A stretch of DNA of 64,000 nucleotides from Bacillus sp. WMMC1349 (GTDB lineage: Bacteria; Bacillota; Bacilli; Bacillales; Bacillaceae), in NCBI RefSeq assembly GCF_013155385.1, contig NZ_JABJUQ010000007.1:850001-914000 (forward strand), read 5' to 3'. A model generated the notes under the pieces. The model did no database searches, was not told the DNA's origin, and saw nothing but the letters and a program-made list of their open reading frames with translations. Positions 57,092 through 64,000 of this stretch are shown here, in pieces; positions within the stretch are counted from its first letter, which is position 1; each line of letters opens with the position of its first letter. The translations under genes and the position numbers were made by a program.

Positions 57092-57214
57092 CTACCTCAA
57101 TGGATAGGTGATGATAGAGAAATTTTCATCCGTAATTTGTTGTTCATGTGTGCCCATACTATAGGAAAGTAACCGTTTAAGAAACTCATCCATTTGATAA
57201 CGGTGCGTGTTCAA
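57092..57214 (-). CDS. Possible small protein (40 aa)
   Basis: AAGGGAG, 8 nt, then TTG on the minus strand opens a 40-codon frame: MNTHRYQMDEFLKRLLSYSM, then GTHEQQITDENFSIITYPLR and TAG. Soluble, no family known. The good ribosome site favours a real small gene, but it could be a relic. Confidence 0.35.
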   Translation of the reverse strand: MNTHRYQMDEFLKRLLSYSMGTHEQQITDENFSIITYPLR

Positions 57215-57800
57215 AGTACATATCTCCCTTTCTGTAAAAGTTAAAAAAGAAAACCAAAAGCAATATTTCTTTATTGATGTGCAATCTCGAGGAGCTTATC
57301 CACCTCATACACTAAACGGATGTTTCGTGTATGAGGTGTGGAACTGGGGATGAATCAGCTTTTAATTTATGAACACATAAAGCAACGTGTGTTGAAGGAT
57401 TTAGAATAAAATACACACTTTTCTTGACAAACCCCTTGAAAGACTTTATGAATTTTGTATCTCTTATTATTCCTTCAAATTTAACCATTTTAATTGTAAA
57501 TTTTTTCTTTGATTTAGTGCCTTTAAAAAAATACAGGGGCTACCATTGGTACTTCCGGTTTTGTGTCTTATAAATTGAAGAAAGCTAAACTTTCTCAATT
57601 CGTCATCATTTTAAACTCATTCTTTTTATACTCCCAATTGCATATCACATTTTTTCGGTGTTTAAAGAGGGAAGGCATACTCATGAGAATGGAGCCTTCT
57701 TGGCTTTCAATAAATTGAGCTGTTCTTGAGATTCTTCCCGTTTATTCTCTCACCTTATCATCCAATGATTTGCTTGATTGATTAAAATGTGATATCTTTT
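57215..57800. other. Intergenic region with an unexplained hairpin
   Basis: CACCTCATACAC (57301-57312) pairs perfectly with GTGTATGAGGTG (57327-57338), with inner AAAC/GTTT pairing. No T-tail and no nearby gene end. The rest of the interval holds no supported gene. Confidence 0.5.
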
Positions 57801-57821
57801 AAATCGTAACTGTTACGTTTT
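57801..57821 (+). promoter_or_regulatory. Zur box before the rpsN paralogue
   Basis: AAATCGTAACTGTTACGTTTT is very close to the Bacillus Zur operator (AAATCGTAATNATTACGATTT), with a perfect CGTAAC-T-GTTACG centre. It ends about 20 nt before the start codon, so zinc-bound Zur would repress this gene. Confidence 0.85.
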
Positions 57822-57841
57822 ACTTAAAGGAGGGCTTGAAA

Positions 57842-58111
57842 ATGGCGAAAAAATCCAAAATCACAAAAGAATTAAAAAAGCAAAAGCTTGTTCAACAATA
57901 TGCAGCGATCAGAAAAGAATTAAAAGAAAAAGGTGATGCTAAAGCATTAAGCAAACTTCCTCGTGATTCAGCTCCATCTAGACTGAAAAACCGCTGTTTA
58001 GTGACTGGTAGACCGAGAGGGTACATGGGAAAGTTTAAAATGTCACGAATTGCATTTCGAGAACTGGCGTATAAAGGACAGATTCCTGGTGTGAAAAAAT
58101 CAAGCTGGTAG
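57842..58111 (+). CDS. rpsN: Ribosomal protein S14, zinc-independent paralogue
   Basis: 89 residues from the ATG at 57842, after AAAGGAGGG; two more codons upstream are possible. S14 signatures [19 protein letters not shown] and [21 protein letters not shown]. The C-X2-C pairs of the zinc form are absent (one Cys only), as in the YhzA/RpsN2 type that replaces the zinc-containing S14 during zinc starvation. The Zur box upstream agrees with this. Confidence 0.95.
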   Translation: MAKKSKITKELKKQKLVQQYAAIRKELKEKGDAKALSKLPRDSAPSRLKNRCLVTGRPRGYMGKFKMSRIAFRELAYKGQIPGVKKSSW

Positions 58112-58132
58112 AGTGAAATAATACTACCCGAA

Positions 58133-58167
58133 AAAAAGCTGCCGAAGATGACGATCGACAGCTTTTT
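58133..58167 (+). terminator. Terminator of rpsN
   Basis: AAAAAGCTG (58133-58141) pairs with CAGCTTTTT (58159-58167), ending in five T. Confidence 0.8.
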
Positions 58168-58249
58168 CGACATTTTTTTAAAATTCTCTTGACGAAATTT
58201 TAATAAGCGTGTAACATAATAAAAGTCAAAACGGTGATTTGTTTTTGAT

Positions 58250-58323
58250 GCGGGTGTAGTTTAGTGGTAAAACCTCAGCCTTCCAAGCTGATGTCGTGGG
58301 TTCGATTCCCATCACCCGCTCCA
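58250..58323 (+). tRNA. tRNA-Gly (TCC)
   Basis: Acceptor GCGGGTG/CACCCGC, anticodon TCC at 58282-58284, TTCGATT T-loop, CCA encoded. Stands alone between rpsN and queG. A CG-rich inverted repeat with ACGCAGTGTTTCGTTT/AAACGAAGCATTGCGTTTTTT (58340-58383) follows as its terminator. Confidence 0.96.
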
Positions 58324-58489
58324 TACATACTGTTTATAACGCAGTGTTTCGTTTCTCAGATTAAACGAAGCATTGCGTTTTTTCATGTATGGCTTGAATG
58401 TTGTCAATACTTTAGTACTAAGAATAATAACAAATACCAAACTGTTACACTATACTGTAGCCATATGAAATGAAGGGAGGTTCTGCGCT

Positions 58490-59638
58490 ATGAATGTAAA
58501 AAAACTAAAACAAGATGTCATTGAATTCGCTCAGCAAATTGGAATTGACAAGATCCGTTTTGCCAGCGCTGATACGTTTGCCACATTAAAAGAACGCTTA
58601 ATTGAAAATCGAGCGTTAGGTTATGAGTCTGGTTTTGAAGAACCAGATCTTGACAAACGGACAAATCCAGAGCTTCTTTTACCTAAAGCGAAATCGATCA
58701 TTGCGATTGCCCTTGCATACCCGTCCAAAATGAAAGATGCACCAAAAAGTAAAAAAGGTGAACGGAGAGGTATCTTTTGCAGAGCTTCCTGGGGGAAAGA
58801 TTATCATCATGTTTTACGAGAAAAGCTCGATCAACTTGAAGAGTTTTTAAAAAATCAGCGAGAAGATGTCAGAACAAAATCAATGGTTGATACCGGTGAA
58901 TTGTCAGATCGGGCTGTTGCTGAACGAGCTGGTATTGGTTGGAGTGGAAAAAACTGCATGATTATTACACCTGAATTCGGCTCTTATGTCTATTTGGCAG
59001 AAATGATTACGAATATCCCGTTTGAGCCTGATGAGAAGATAGAAGATCAGTGCGGGACATGCAATAAATGCATTGAATCTTGTCCAACAGGCGCTCTTGT
59101 CAGCCCTGGACAGCTAAATTCTCAGCGTTGTATCGCCTTTCAGACACAGACAAAAGGTTTTCTGCCTGATGAATTCCGTACAAAAATCGGAAACAGACTG
59201 TATGGTTGTGATACGTGTCAGATGGTGTGTCCAATCAATAAAGGCAAAGATTTTCATGTGCATTCAGAAATGGAACCTGATCCTGAGACCGCTAAGCCGT
59301 TATTAAAGCCGCTGTTGACGATATCAAATCGTGAATTTAAAGAGAAATTTGGTCATGTGGCTGGTTCCTGGCGTGGAAAAAAGCCAATTCAGAGAAATGC
59401 CATCATTGCACTAGCTCATTTTAAAGATACAAGTGCACTTCCTGAATTAATCTCACTGATGCACCACGATCCCCGTCCTGTGATTAGAGGTACCGCTGCA
59501 TGGGCCATTGGGAAAATTGCAGATACAAATACGTTGGAAGAACTGGAAAAAGCGCTTTTACATGAACAAGATGAGGAAGCAAAATATGAAATTGAAAAAG
59601 GGATCGAACTTTTAAAGGAAACAAGTACGACTAAATAA
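58490..59638 (+). CDS. queG: Epoxyqueuosine reductase
   Basis: 382 residues, GGGAGG site. The N-terminal cobalamin-binding part has GIDKIRFASADTF and SIIAIALAYP. Two 4Fe-4S clusters are coordinated by CGTCNKCIESCP and CDTCQMVCP plus the Cys in QRCIAFQ. The C-terminal HEAT-like repeats (RGTAAWAIGKIADTNTLEEL) bind tRNA. Last step of queuosine synthesis on tRNA. Followed by yhbB and trmL as in B. subtilis. Confidence 0.96.
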   Translation: MNVKKLKQDVIEFAQQIGIDKIRFASADTFATLKERLIENRALGYESGFEEPDLDKRTNPELLLPKAKSIIAIALAYPSKMKDAPKSKKGERRGIFCRASWGKDYHHVLREKLDQLEEFLKNQREDVRTKSMVDTGELSDRAVAERAGIGWSGKNCMIITPEFGSYVYLAEMITNIPFEPDEKIEDQCGTCNKCIESCPTGALVSPGQLNSQRCIAFQTQTKGFLPDEFRTKIGNRLYGCDTCQMVCPINKGKDFHVHSEMEPDPETAKPLLKPLLTISNREFKEKFGHVAGSWRGKKPIQRNAIIALAHFKDTSALPELISLMHHDPRPVIRGTAAWAIGKIADTNTLEELEKALLHEQDEEAKYEIEKGIELLKETSTTK

Positions 59639-59699
59639 ACACTGTTCCATCATATGTTTAGTGGTAAGGAAATCTAAAAGATATATGGTGGTGTAACCT

Positions 59700-60605
59700 T
59701 TGAAACAGATTATCAAACATTTGCTAAAGGGCAAGTTGGACTATTTAATTAATGGTGTTGAGACGGAAAATTGGCGTGAAACTGGCGGTTTTGAAGTAAT
59801 TGAACGTAAACGAAAGCTGTTTGATAAACGTGGTGTTCAAATTGTGAAAGCCGACATGAGGACAATATTAAAAGAACATTGGCTAGAAGAAGACGGTACT
59901 CTTCATGTAAACTATCAAACCCATACCGCATACTTGTGCAAAGATGGGGATGATATGTATATGGAAGAACAAATTGAAAAGCGGACTGCTCTTGTATATG
60001 AGCAAATGATCGTCAAAGATTTTGAAATTCAGCGACCAAAGGTTGAGCTAGTTTCAGATCATAAGGAAGAGCCCAGTGCTGAGTCTCGCGAAGAATTAGG
60101 CAGGAAATTCCGCTATGACCGGCTGGCGGTTGTTCGCTATGCTGAAACGTTTTGGAATAAACGGAATTCAACTTATAAAAATTTTCAAGACAATTGTACA
60201 AATTTTGTTTCTCAATGCCTTCGCGCTGGGAAAGCACCAATGCGTGGTTATCCGAATAGAGGCAAAGGCTGGTGGATGCAAAACCATTCTTGGAGTTACA
60301 GCTGGGCTGTCGCTCATTCACTGCGAACCTTTCTAAAACAGTCAAAAGCTGGTCTTCGCTCAGTTCAAGTAGGGAGTGCTGATCAGCTGATGGAAGGTGA
60401 TGTGATCTGTTATGATTTTCGAGGGGATGGAAGGTTTGATCATACCGCAATTGTGACAGCAAAGGATAAGAGTAATATGCCGCTTGTGAATGCCCAAACG
60501 CATGATTGTCGGATGAGGTATTGGTCATATGAGGACTCACCCGCTTATACCCCATCGATTCGCTATGCATTTTTGCATATTGAAGATGATACGATAAAAT
60601 CGTAA
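59700..60605 (+). CDS. yhbB: YhbB-like protein with putative amidase domain
   Basis: 301 residues, TTG start after GGTGGTG. The C-terminal half is an Amidase_6 (NlpC/P60-like) domain: RYAETFWNKRN, catalytic Cys in DNCTNFVSQCLRAG (about 162), GWWMQNHSWSYSWAVAHSLR, GDVICYDFRGDGRFDHTAIV with the His. No signal peptide is evident; the N-terminal 130 residues are charged and unassigned. Synteny with B. subtilis yhbB supports the name. Function unknown; probably cell-wall or spore related. Confidence 0.88.
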   Translation: MKQIIKHLLKGKLDYLINGVETENWRETGGFEVIERKRKLFDKRGVQIVKADMRTILKEHWLEEDGTLHVNYQTHTAYLCKDGDDMYMEEQIEKRTALVYEQMIVKDFEIQRPKVELVSDHKEEPSAESREELGRKFRYDRLAVVRYAETFWNKRNSTYKNFQDNCTNFVSQCLRAGKAPMRGYPNRGKGWWMQNHSWSYSWAVAHSLRTFLKQSKAGLRSVQVGSADQLMEGDVICYDFRGDGRFDHTAIVTAKDKSNMPLVNAQTHDCRMRYWSYEDSPAYTPSIRYAFLHIEDDTIKS

Positions 60606-60651
60606 ACAGTGGTATAATGAACAGCGGATTAGAAAAATAGAGGTGAACATT

Positions 60652-61125
60652 TTGGCAATACATGTTGTTTTATATCAACCGGAAATTCCTGCGAATACAG
60701 GAAATATTGCACGAACTTGCGCAGCAACAGATACAACACTTCACTTGATTAGACCGCTTGGGTTTTCAACTGATGATAAAATGCTAAAGCGTGCAGGTCT
60801 TGACTACTGGGAGTTCGTCAATATTGTGTACCATGATTCATTAGAAGAGTTATTTGAGGCTCATCCAAACGGGCATTTTTTCTTTATTACAAAATTTGGC
60901 CAAAAGCCGCATACATCTTTTGACTACACAGACAAGAATGAAGATTATTTTTTCGTGTTCGGCAGAGAAACAACCGGACTGCCTAAAGAATTGATTAAAC
61001 AAAACATGGATCGTTGTTTGCGTTTGCCGATGACAACGCATGTGAGATCACTCAATTTGTCAAATACAGCGGCAATCCTCGTGTATGAGGCGCTTCGTCA
61101 GCAGGATTATCGGGATTTAACTTAA
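60652..61125 (+). CDS. trmL: tRNA (cytidine(34)-2'-O)-methyltransferase
   Basis: 157 residues from the TTG 7 nt after AGAGGTG (the GTG at 60643 is inside that site). SPOUT trefoil-knot methylase: YQPEIPANTGNIARTC (7-22), LHLIRPLGFS, FVFGRETTGLP, LRLPMTTHVRSLNLSNTAAI. TrmL methylates the wobble ribose of tRNA-Leu. B. subtilis calls it CspR/TrmL and has the same neighbours. Confidence 0.96.
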   Translation: MAIHVVLYQPEIPANTGNIARTCAATDTTLHLIRPLGFSTDDKMLKRAGLDYWEFVNIVYHDSLEELFEAHPNGHFFFITKFGQKPHTSFDYTDKNEDYFFVFGRETTGLPKELIKQNMDRCLRLPMTTHVRSLNLSNTAAILVYEALRQQDYRDLT

Positions 61126-61136
61126 TCATTTACAGG

Positions 61137-61195
61137 GGGCTGTCTAGTAAGTCGATTTTAGACTATTGGACGCCTTTTTTACGTTTAACAAACAT
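61137..61195 (+). repeat. Short hairpin repeat, copy 3
   Basis: GGGCTGTCTAGTAAGTCGA and AGACTATTGGACGCC form the stem, then TTTTTTACGTTTAACAAACA. The T-run makes it a plausible trmL terminator. It directly precedes long-repeat copy 4, the same order as at 48 kb. Confidence 0.85.
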
Positions 61196-61199
61196 TACG

Positions 61200-61322
61200 G
61201 GGCTGTCCTGAAAGTCGTGTGGATTGGGGATTTTGCTCGCTTTCCGCGGGCGATCCGCGAGCCTTCTCAAAGCTCGTTCCTTGCTCCTCTTGGGTCTCGC
61301 CTGGCTCGCTGTTTCCGTTTTC
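61200..61322 (+). repeat. GC-rich intergenic repeat, copy 4
   Basis: Begins GGGGCTGTCCTGAAAGTCGT, continues with GTGGATTGGGGATTTTGCTC, GCTTTCCGCGGGCGATCCGC, GAGCCTTCTC and GGGTCTCGCCTGGCTCGCTG. Near-identical to the reverse strand of copy 3 but breaks off after GTTTCCG. Confidence 0.85.
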
Positions 61323-61418
61323 AGCGTCTAATTCCTTATTGACACATAACAAATTTAGGCTGTGCTATGAAGGTTGCCATAATGTTAACGACATCAACTG
61401 GGCAAAAATCCTTCTAGT

Positions 61419-61447
61419 TTGCAAACGTAACAGTGTTATGTTACAAT
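61419..61447 (+). promoter_or_regulatory. Promoter of yhbD with overlapping inverted repeat
   Basis: TTGCAA (61419-61424), 17 bp, TACAAT (61442-61447). GTAACA (61427-61432) and TGTTAC (61439-61444) form an inverted repeat across the spacer and -10. YhbD has a MerR-like HTH, so self-control through this site is possible. Confidence 0.6.
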
Positions 61448-61469
61448 GCGTGTAAAGGAGTGAAAGTAG

Positions 61470-62081
61470 ATGGCTCGTGACGATTTAATTTCAAAAAAAG
61501 AGCTGCTTGAACTAACTTCGATTTCTTATGGGCAGTTGTATAGATGGAAACGGAAAGATTTAATACCAGAAGATTGGTTTATTCGCAAATCAACATTTAC
61601 TGGACAAGAAACATTTTTTCCGAAAGAAGACATCCTAAACAGGATTAAAAAAATTCAAAATATGAAAGAAAATCTTTCTCTTGATGAAATGGCGGATATG
61701 TTTTCACCAAAACTTGATAAACTTGTGCAAAGCCGTGAAGAACTGCTTGGGAAAGAGCTGATTTCTGAGGCAGTCATGTCATTTTTTATTAAGAATACGA
61801 AGAAATATGATGATTCATTTTCTCTAAAGGAAATCTTTGCACTTTATATCATAGAAAGTTTGCTTCAATCAGGAGATATCAGTCTTGAAGAAGGGAAAAT
61901 AGTGCTTGAAGTGGCACTTTTGGCAGACATCCAACACCATGGCCGACTAATTGTTCTAAGGAAACTTGGTATCACAACGTGTTTGCTAGCAGAAGGTGAT
62001 ACGATATTTGAAAAGATGGTAAAAGTTGTTGCCGATGTCAATTTACCGTCTGTTTATGAAGAATTGAAAACAAAATTATGA
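61470..62081 (+). CDS. yhbD: YhbD-like DUF4004 protein with MerR-like HTH
   Basis: 203 residues, AAAGGAG site. N-terminal MerR-like winged helix (about 8-60): DLISKKELLELTSISYGQLY, RWKRKDLIPEDWF, FPKEDILNRIKKIQ. The remainder is helical. YhbD/DUF4004 proteins lie before the bactofilin genes yhbE-yhbF in Bacillus. A regulatory or cytoskeletal-partner role is possible; neither is shown here. Confidence 0.88.
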   Translation: MARDDLISKKELLELTSISYGQLYRWKRKDLIPEDWFIRKSTFTGQETFFPKEDILNRIKKIQNMKENLSLDEMADMFSPKLDKLVQSREELLGKELISEAVMSFFIKNTKKYDDSFSLKEIFALYIIESLLQSGDISLEEGKIVLEVALLADIQHHGRLIVLRKLGITTCLLAEGDTIFEKMVKVVADVNLPSVYEELKTKL

Positions 62082-62091
62082 TGGAGGAAAT

Positions 62092-62814
62092 ATGATGAAA
62101 ACAATGGATAATTTATCAATTAATGGATTTGGAAGTTCGAACGGCGGAACCTTTCATTCCGTTGAACTAAACGGGAAAGGAACAATTAATGGTGATGTTG
62201 ATTGTGAACAGTTTTTTTGCAATGGTTCAGGAACTGTAAATGGTCGAATTAAAACAGAAGCGGCAAAAATTAGCGGTCATGCAAAGATGAATGGCAACAT
62301 TGATGCTGCTTCATTGCGAATTGATGGCTCGGCAAAAATCGAAGGTGATATCAGTGCGACAAAATTAAAGATCGCTGGATATGCTGGAATAGATGGACAT
62401 GTAAAAGGAGACGAACTGATTATTCGCGGAAAAGCTTCAATCAGCAAAGACTGTGAGGTTGAACATTTCTCAGCAGAAGGCCTTTTTACAATCGATGGTC
62501 TTTTAAATGCTGAAAAAATTGATATTAAACTACATGGAGGAGAAAGCAAAGTGAAAGAAATCGGTGGTCGACAAATCAGCTGCACACCGCACCAATCAAA
62601 AATTCTCTCATTTTTAGCACCGCTTTTTTCTTCACCGAAACTGACTGCTGATTTAATTGAAGGTGATCAAATTGAACTGACTAATACAACAGCAAAGATT
62701 GTACGCGGTAATTCGGTCGTCATCGGCGAAAACTGTGATATCGAGATAATTGAATATAAAGAAGAGTTTCAGCAGGCGAAAACGGCAAAAGTGGGAGACA
62801 GTAGGAAAATCTAA
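62092..62814 (+). CDS. yhbE: Bactofilin-type polymer-forming cytoskeletal protein
   Basis: 240 residues, GGAGG site; the second ATG (62095) is equally possible. A beta-helix repeat (about 10-145) with recurrent glycines and hydrophobics: GKGTINGDVDCEQF, GTVNGRIKTEAAKISGHAKM, GDISATKLKIAGYAGIDGHV. Bactofilins self-assemble into filaments. B. subtilis YhbE (BacE) and YhbF (BacF) form foci needed for flagellar assembly (recalled). Paired with the next gene. Confidence 0.9.
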   Translation: MMKTMDNLSINGFGSSNGGTFHSVELNGKGTINGDVDCEQFFCNGSGTVNGRIKTEAAKISGHAKMNGNIDAASLRIDGSAKIEGDISATKLKIAGYAGIDGHVKGDELIIRGKASISKDCEVEHFSAEGLFTIDGLLNAEKIDIKLHGGESKVKEIGGRQISCTPHQSKILSFLAPLFSSPKLTADLIEGDQIELTNTTAKIVRGNSVVIGENCDIEIIEYKEEFQQAKTAKVGDSRKI

Positions 62815-62833
62815 CGGGAAAGGGGGCTCTAAG

Positions 62834-63532
62834 GTGAAGAGAAATCATTTGAAAATGAACGGATCGGGAAGTGCGGCTGGGGGTGTTTATGAAAATGTCG
62901 TGATTAGTGGTGAGGGAACCATTGGTGCTGGACTTGATTGTCTTAAGTTTCGTACTTACGGCACAAGTTCTCTTAAAGGAGATGCCGTTGTCCAAGCGTT
63001 CAACATCCATGGCGAAACAAACGTGGGCGGAAGTCTAAAAGCAGACAAAATAAAAATTTATGGAAAGACAGACATTGTTGGTGATGTTCATACAGGTGAA
63101 GCGGTTGTGAGAGGAGCCATCAATGTCGGTGGAGATTTAAGTGCTGATCGATGTGATATTAAAGGTGCGCTGACTGGTAAAGGTAATTGTGAAGCGGAAT
63201 CCTTTGAATTAACAGGGAGTGTTGAACTGGATGGTCTGCTTAATGCCGGTATCATTGAAATTGGTTTAAGATTTGATAAAAGTTCTGTCAGAGAAATGGG
63301 TGGAACAGTTATTAATGTGAAAAATAAGCGGGGTCTTTTTAAACCAAATGGCGGATTTCTTTCTGCTCAAATCATTGAAGGGGACGACATTTATTTGGAA
63401 AACACATCAGCACAGATCGTCAGAGGCAATCGCATTCATATCGGTCCAAGCTGCCAGATTGAAACAGTTGAATACAAAACAGAACTGACCGTTTCTGAAC
63501 GAGCAAATGTCAGCGAGAAAAACCAAATTTAA
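62834..63532 (+). CDS. yhbF: Bactofilin-type protein, second copy
   Basis: 232 residues from a GTG 9 nt after AAAGGGGG; the frame is open further upstream into yhbE but without a better site. Same beta-helix pattern as YhbE: GEGTIGAGLDCLKFRTYGTS, SLKADKIKIYGKTDIVGDVH, AINVGGDLSADRCDIKGALT. Paralogous to and co-transcribed with yhbE. Confidence 0.9.
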   Translation: MKRNHLKMNGSGSAAGGVYENVVISGEGTIGAGLDCLKFRTYGTSSLKGDAVVQAFNIHGETNVGGSLKADKIKIYGKTDIVGDVHTGEAVVRGAINVGGDLSADRCDIKGALTGKGNCEAESFELTGSVELDGLLNAGIIEIGLRFDKSSVREMGGTVINVKNKRGLFKPNGGFLSAQIIEGDDIYLENTSAQIVRGNRIHIGPSCQIETVEYKTELTVSERANVSEKNQI

Positions 63533-63554
63533 ATGAAACAGTGTTATGTTCTAA

Positions 63555-63586
63555 AAAAAGGATGGCGCCATCTCGCCATCCTTTTT
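63555..63586. terminator. Terminator after yhbF
   Basis: AAAAAGGATGGCG (63555-63567) pairs perfectly with CGCCATCCTTTTT (63574-63586), 6-nt loop, T/A runs on both strands, so it can act for yhbF and for the small minus-strand gene that follows. Confidence 0.92.
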
Positions 63587-63590
63587 CCTG

Positions 63591-63683
63591 TTAATTTTGC
63601 TTTCCGGATTTGCTTTCATACCCGGCAGTGAATATTGCTACGAGAAATGCAAGGATGACCCCCATCATGATCAGTGTATTCAT
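63591..63683 (-). CDS. Tiny single-helix membrane protein (30 aa)
   Basis: On the minus strand GGAGAGGAGG, 5 nt, ATG opens a 30-codon frame: MNTLIMMGVILAFLVAIFTA then GYESKSGKQN and TAA. One transmembrane helix with a short polar tail. Ends five bases before the shared terminator. The excellent ribosome site and terminator support a real gene of unknown function. Confidence 0.7.
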   Translation of the reverse strand: MNTLIMMGVILAFLVAIFTAGYESKSGKQN

Positions 63684-63878
63684 CTAATCCTCCTCTCCAT
63701 CCTAACTCCCTGCTGTCTCTATCAATTGTGCTGCTTTTATTATGAATGGTTGATTCCATCTTTGTCAATTTCGGGGAGGAGAGTCTTATTCAATAGGAAA
63801 AGCATGTAAAAGGACATCTTCGCATAGATTGGATGTAACAGTTGTTCATTTGCATTATACATCATATGGGAGGTTCTT

Positions 63879-64000
63879 ATGGATATCTTAAAAAAGCTTG
63901 AACAGTATAGAGAGGAAGAGCAGCGTTTGCAGTGGGAAGGAACCTTCGCTGATTATTTGGAAATTTTGAAAGAAAAACCGGCGGTTGCACAATCTGCTCA
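63879..64000 (+). CDS. prkA: PrkA serine protein kinase/AAA protein, 5' end only
   Basis: Starts at the ATG after GGGAGG and runs off the window after 40 codons (MDILKKLEQYREEEQRLQWE, GTFADYLEILKEKPAVAQSA). This is the conserved N-terminus of PrkA, which acts in sporulation in Bacillus. Position after yhbF matches B. subtilis. Confidence 0.95.
   Translation, partial: MDILKKLEQYREEEQRLQWEGTFADYLEILKEKPAVAQSA

Overview
The window looks like the chromosome of a Bacillus-type Firmicute. It is AT-rich, its genes have strong AGGAGG-type ribosome binding sites, and it carries a B. subtilis trnD-like tRNA array, spo0M, a TPP-riboswitch thiC, a Zur-boxed rpsN paralogue, and the block queG-yhbB-trmL-yhbD-yhbE-yhbF-prkA. 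From memory, B. subtilis has much the same framework (trnD tRNAs, spo0M, thiC, rpsN2, tRNA-Gly, queG to prkA). Almost everything between the last tRNA-Leu (719) and spo0M (49163) therefore reads as accessory DNA placed between conserved anchors.

Layout. 1-720: eight tRNAs (Tyr, Trp, His, Gln, Gly, Cys, Leu, Leu). 1125-5080: an apparently intact IS3-family element and an IS66-family element with a broken tnpC. 5.4-6.1 kb: a small membrane protein and a partner. 6495-19657: a defence module bounded by two inverted, near-identical 155-bp ends of one IS3-type element. It holds a decayed type I hsdM, a DUF3883 nuclease-like gene, a dead IS110 element, and the main system: a four-gene overlapping operon (GHKL/MORC-like ATPase, Z1-domain ATPase, PD-(D/E)XK protein, AIPR protein) that converges on a C5-cytosine DNA methyltransferase. 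20-23 kb: TetR regulator, YqeB-like membrane protein, alpha/beta hydrolase. 23-31 kb: a poorly conserved stretch with two intact immunity-type genes (SMI1/KNR4, Imm70), broken relatives and duplicated fragments, followed by an MccF-like peptidase. 31-33 kb: small membrane protein and beta-phosphoglucomutase.

32.7-48 kb is an L-rhamnoside locus: two AraC regulators, a GPH-type symporter, a cytoplasmic GH78 alpha-L-rhamnosidase and a GH3 enzyme, then rhaB-rhaA-fucO-rhaD. Imported rhamnosides would be cut inside the cell; rhamnose would pass via rhamnulose and rhamnulose-1-P to DHAP and lactaldehyde, with lactaldehyde reduced to propanediol. CcpA (cre) sites lie before the transporter and before rhaB. 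A VanZ-RDD gene is inserted between the first AraC gene and the transporter, and the transporter's upstream region and 5' end exist as a second, degraded copy.

48-64 kb is mostly core: aroD, spo0M, thiC, an RpiR/GH4 divergent pair, rpsN2, tRNA-Gly, queG and onward to the start of prkA. A GC-rich intergenic repeat (four copies), a short hairpin repeat (three copies) and a 21-bp-stem palindrome sharing their end sequence are scattered through 35-61 kb.

The best candidate for an exciting system is the ATPase-Z1-nuclease-AIPR-methyltransferase set. Its architecture has been noticed computationally (MORC/MutL-type ATPases in restriction-modification-like operons), but I do not know of a worked-out mechanism. 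All identifications here are by reading motifs; no database search was run.
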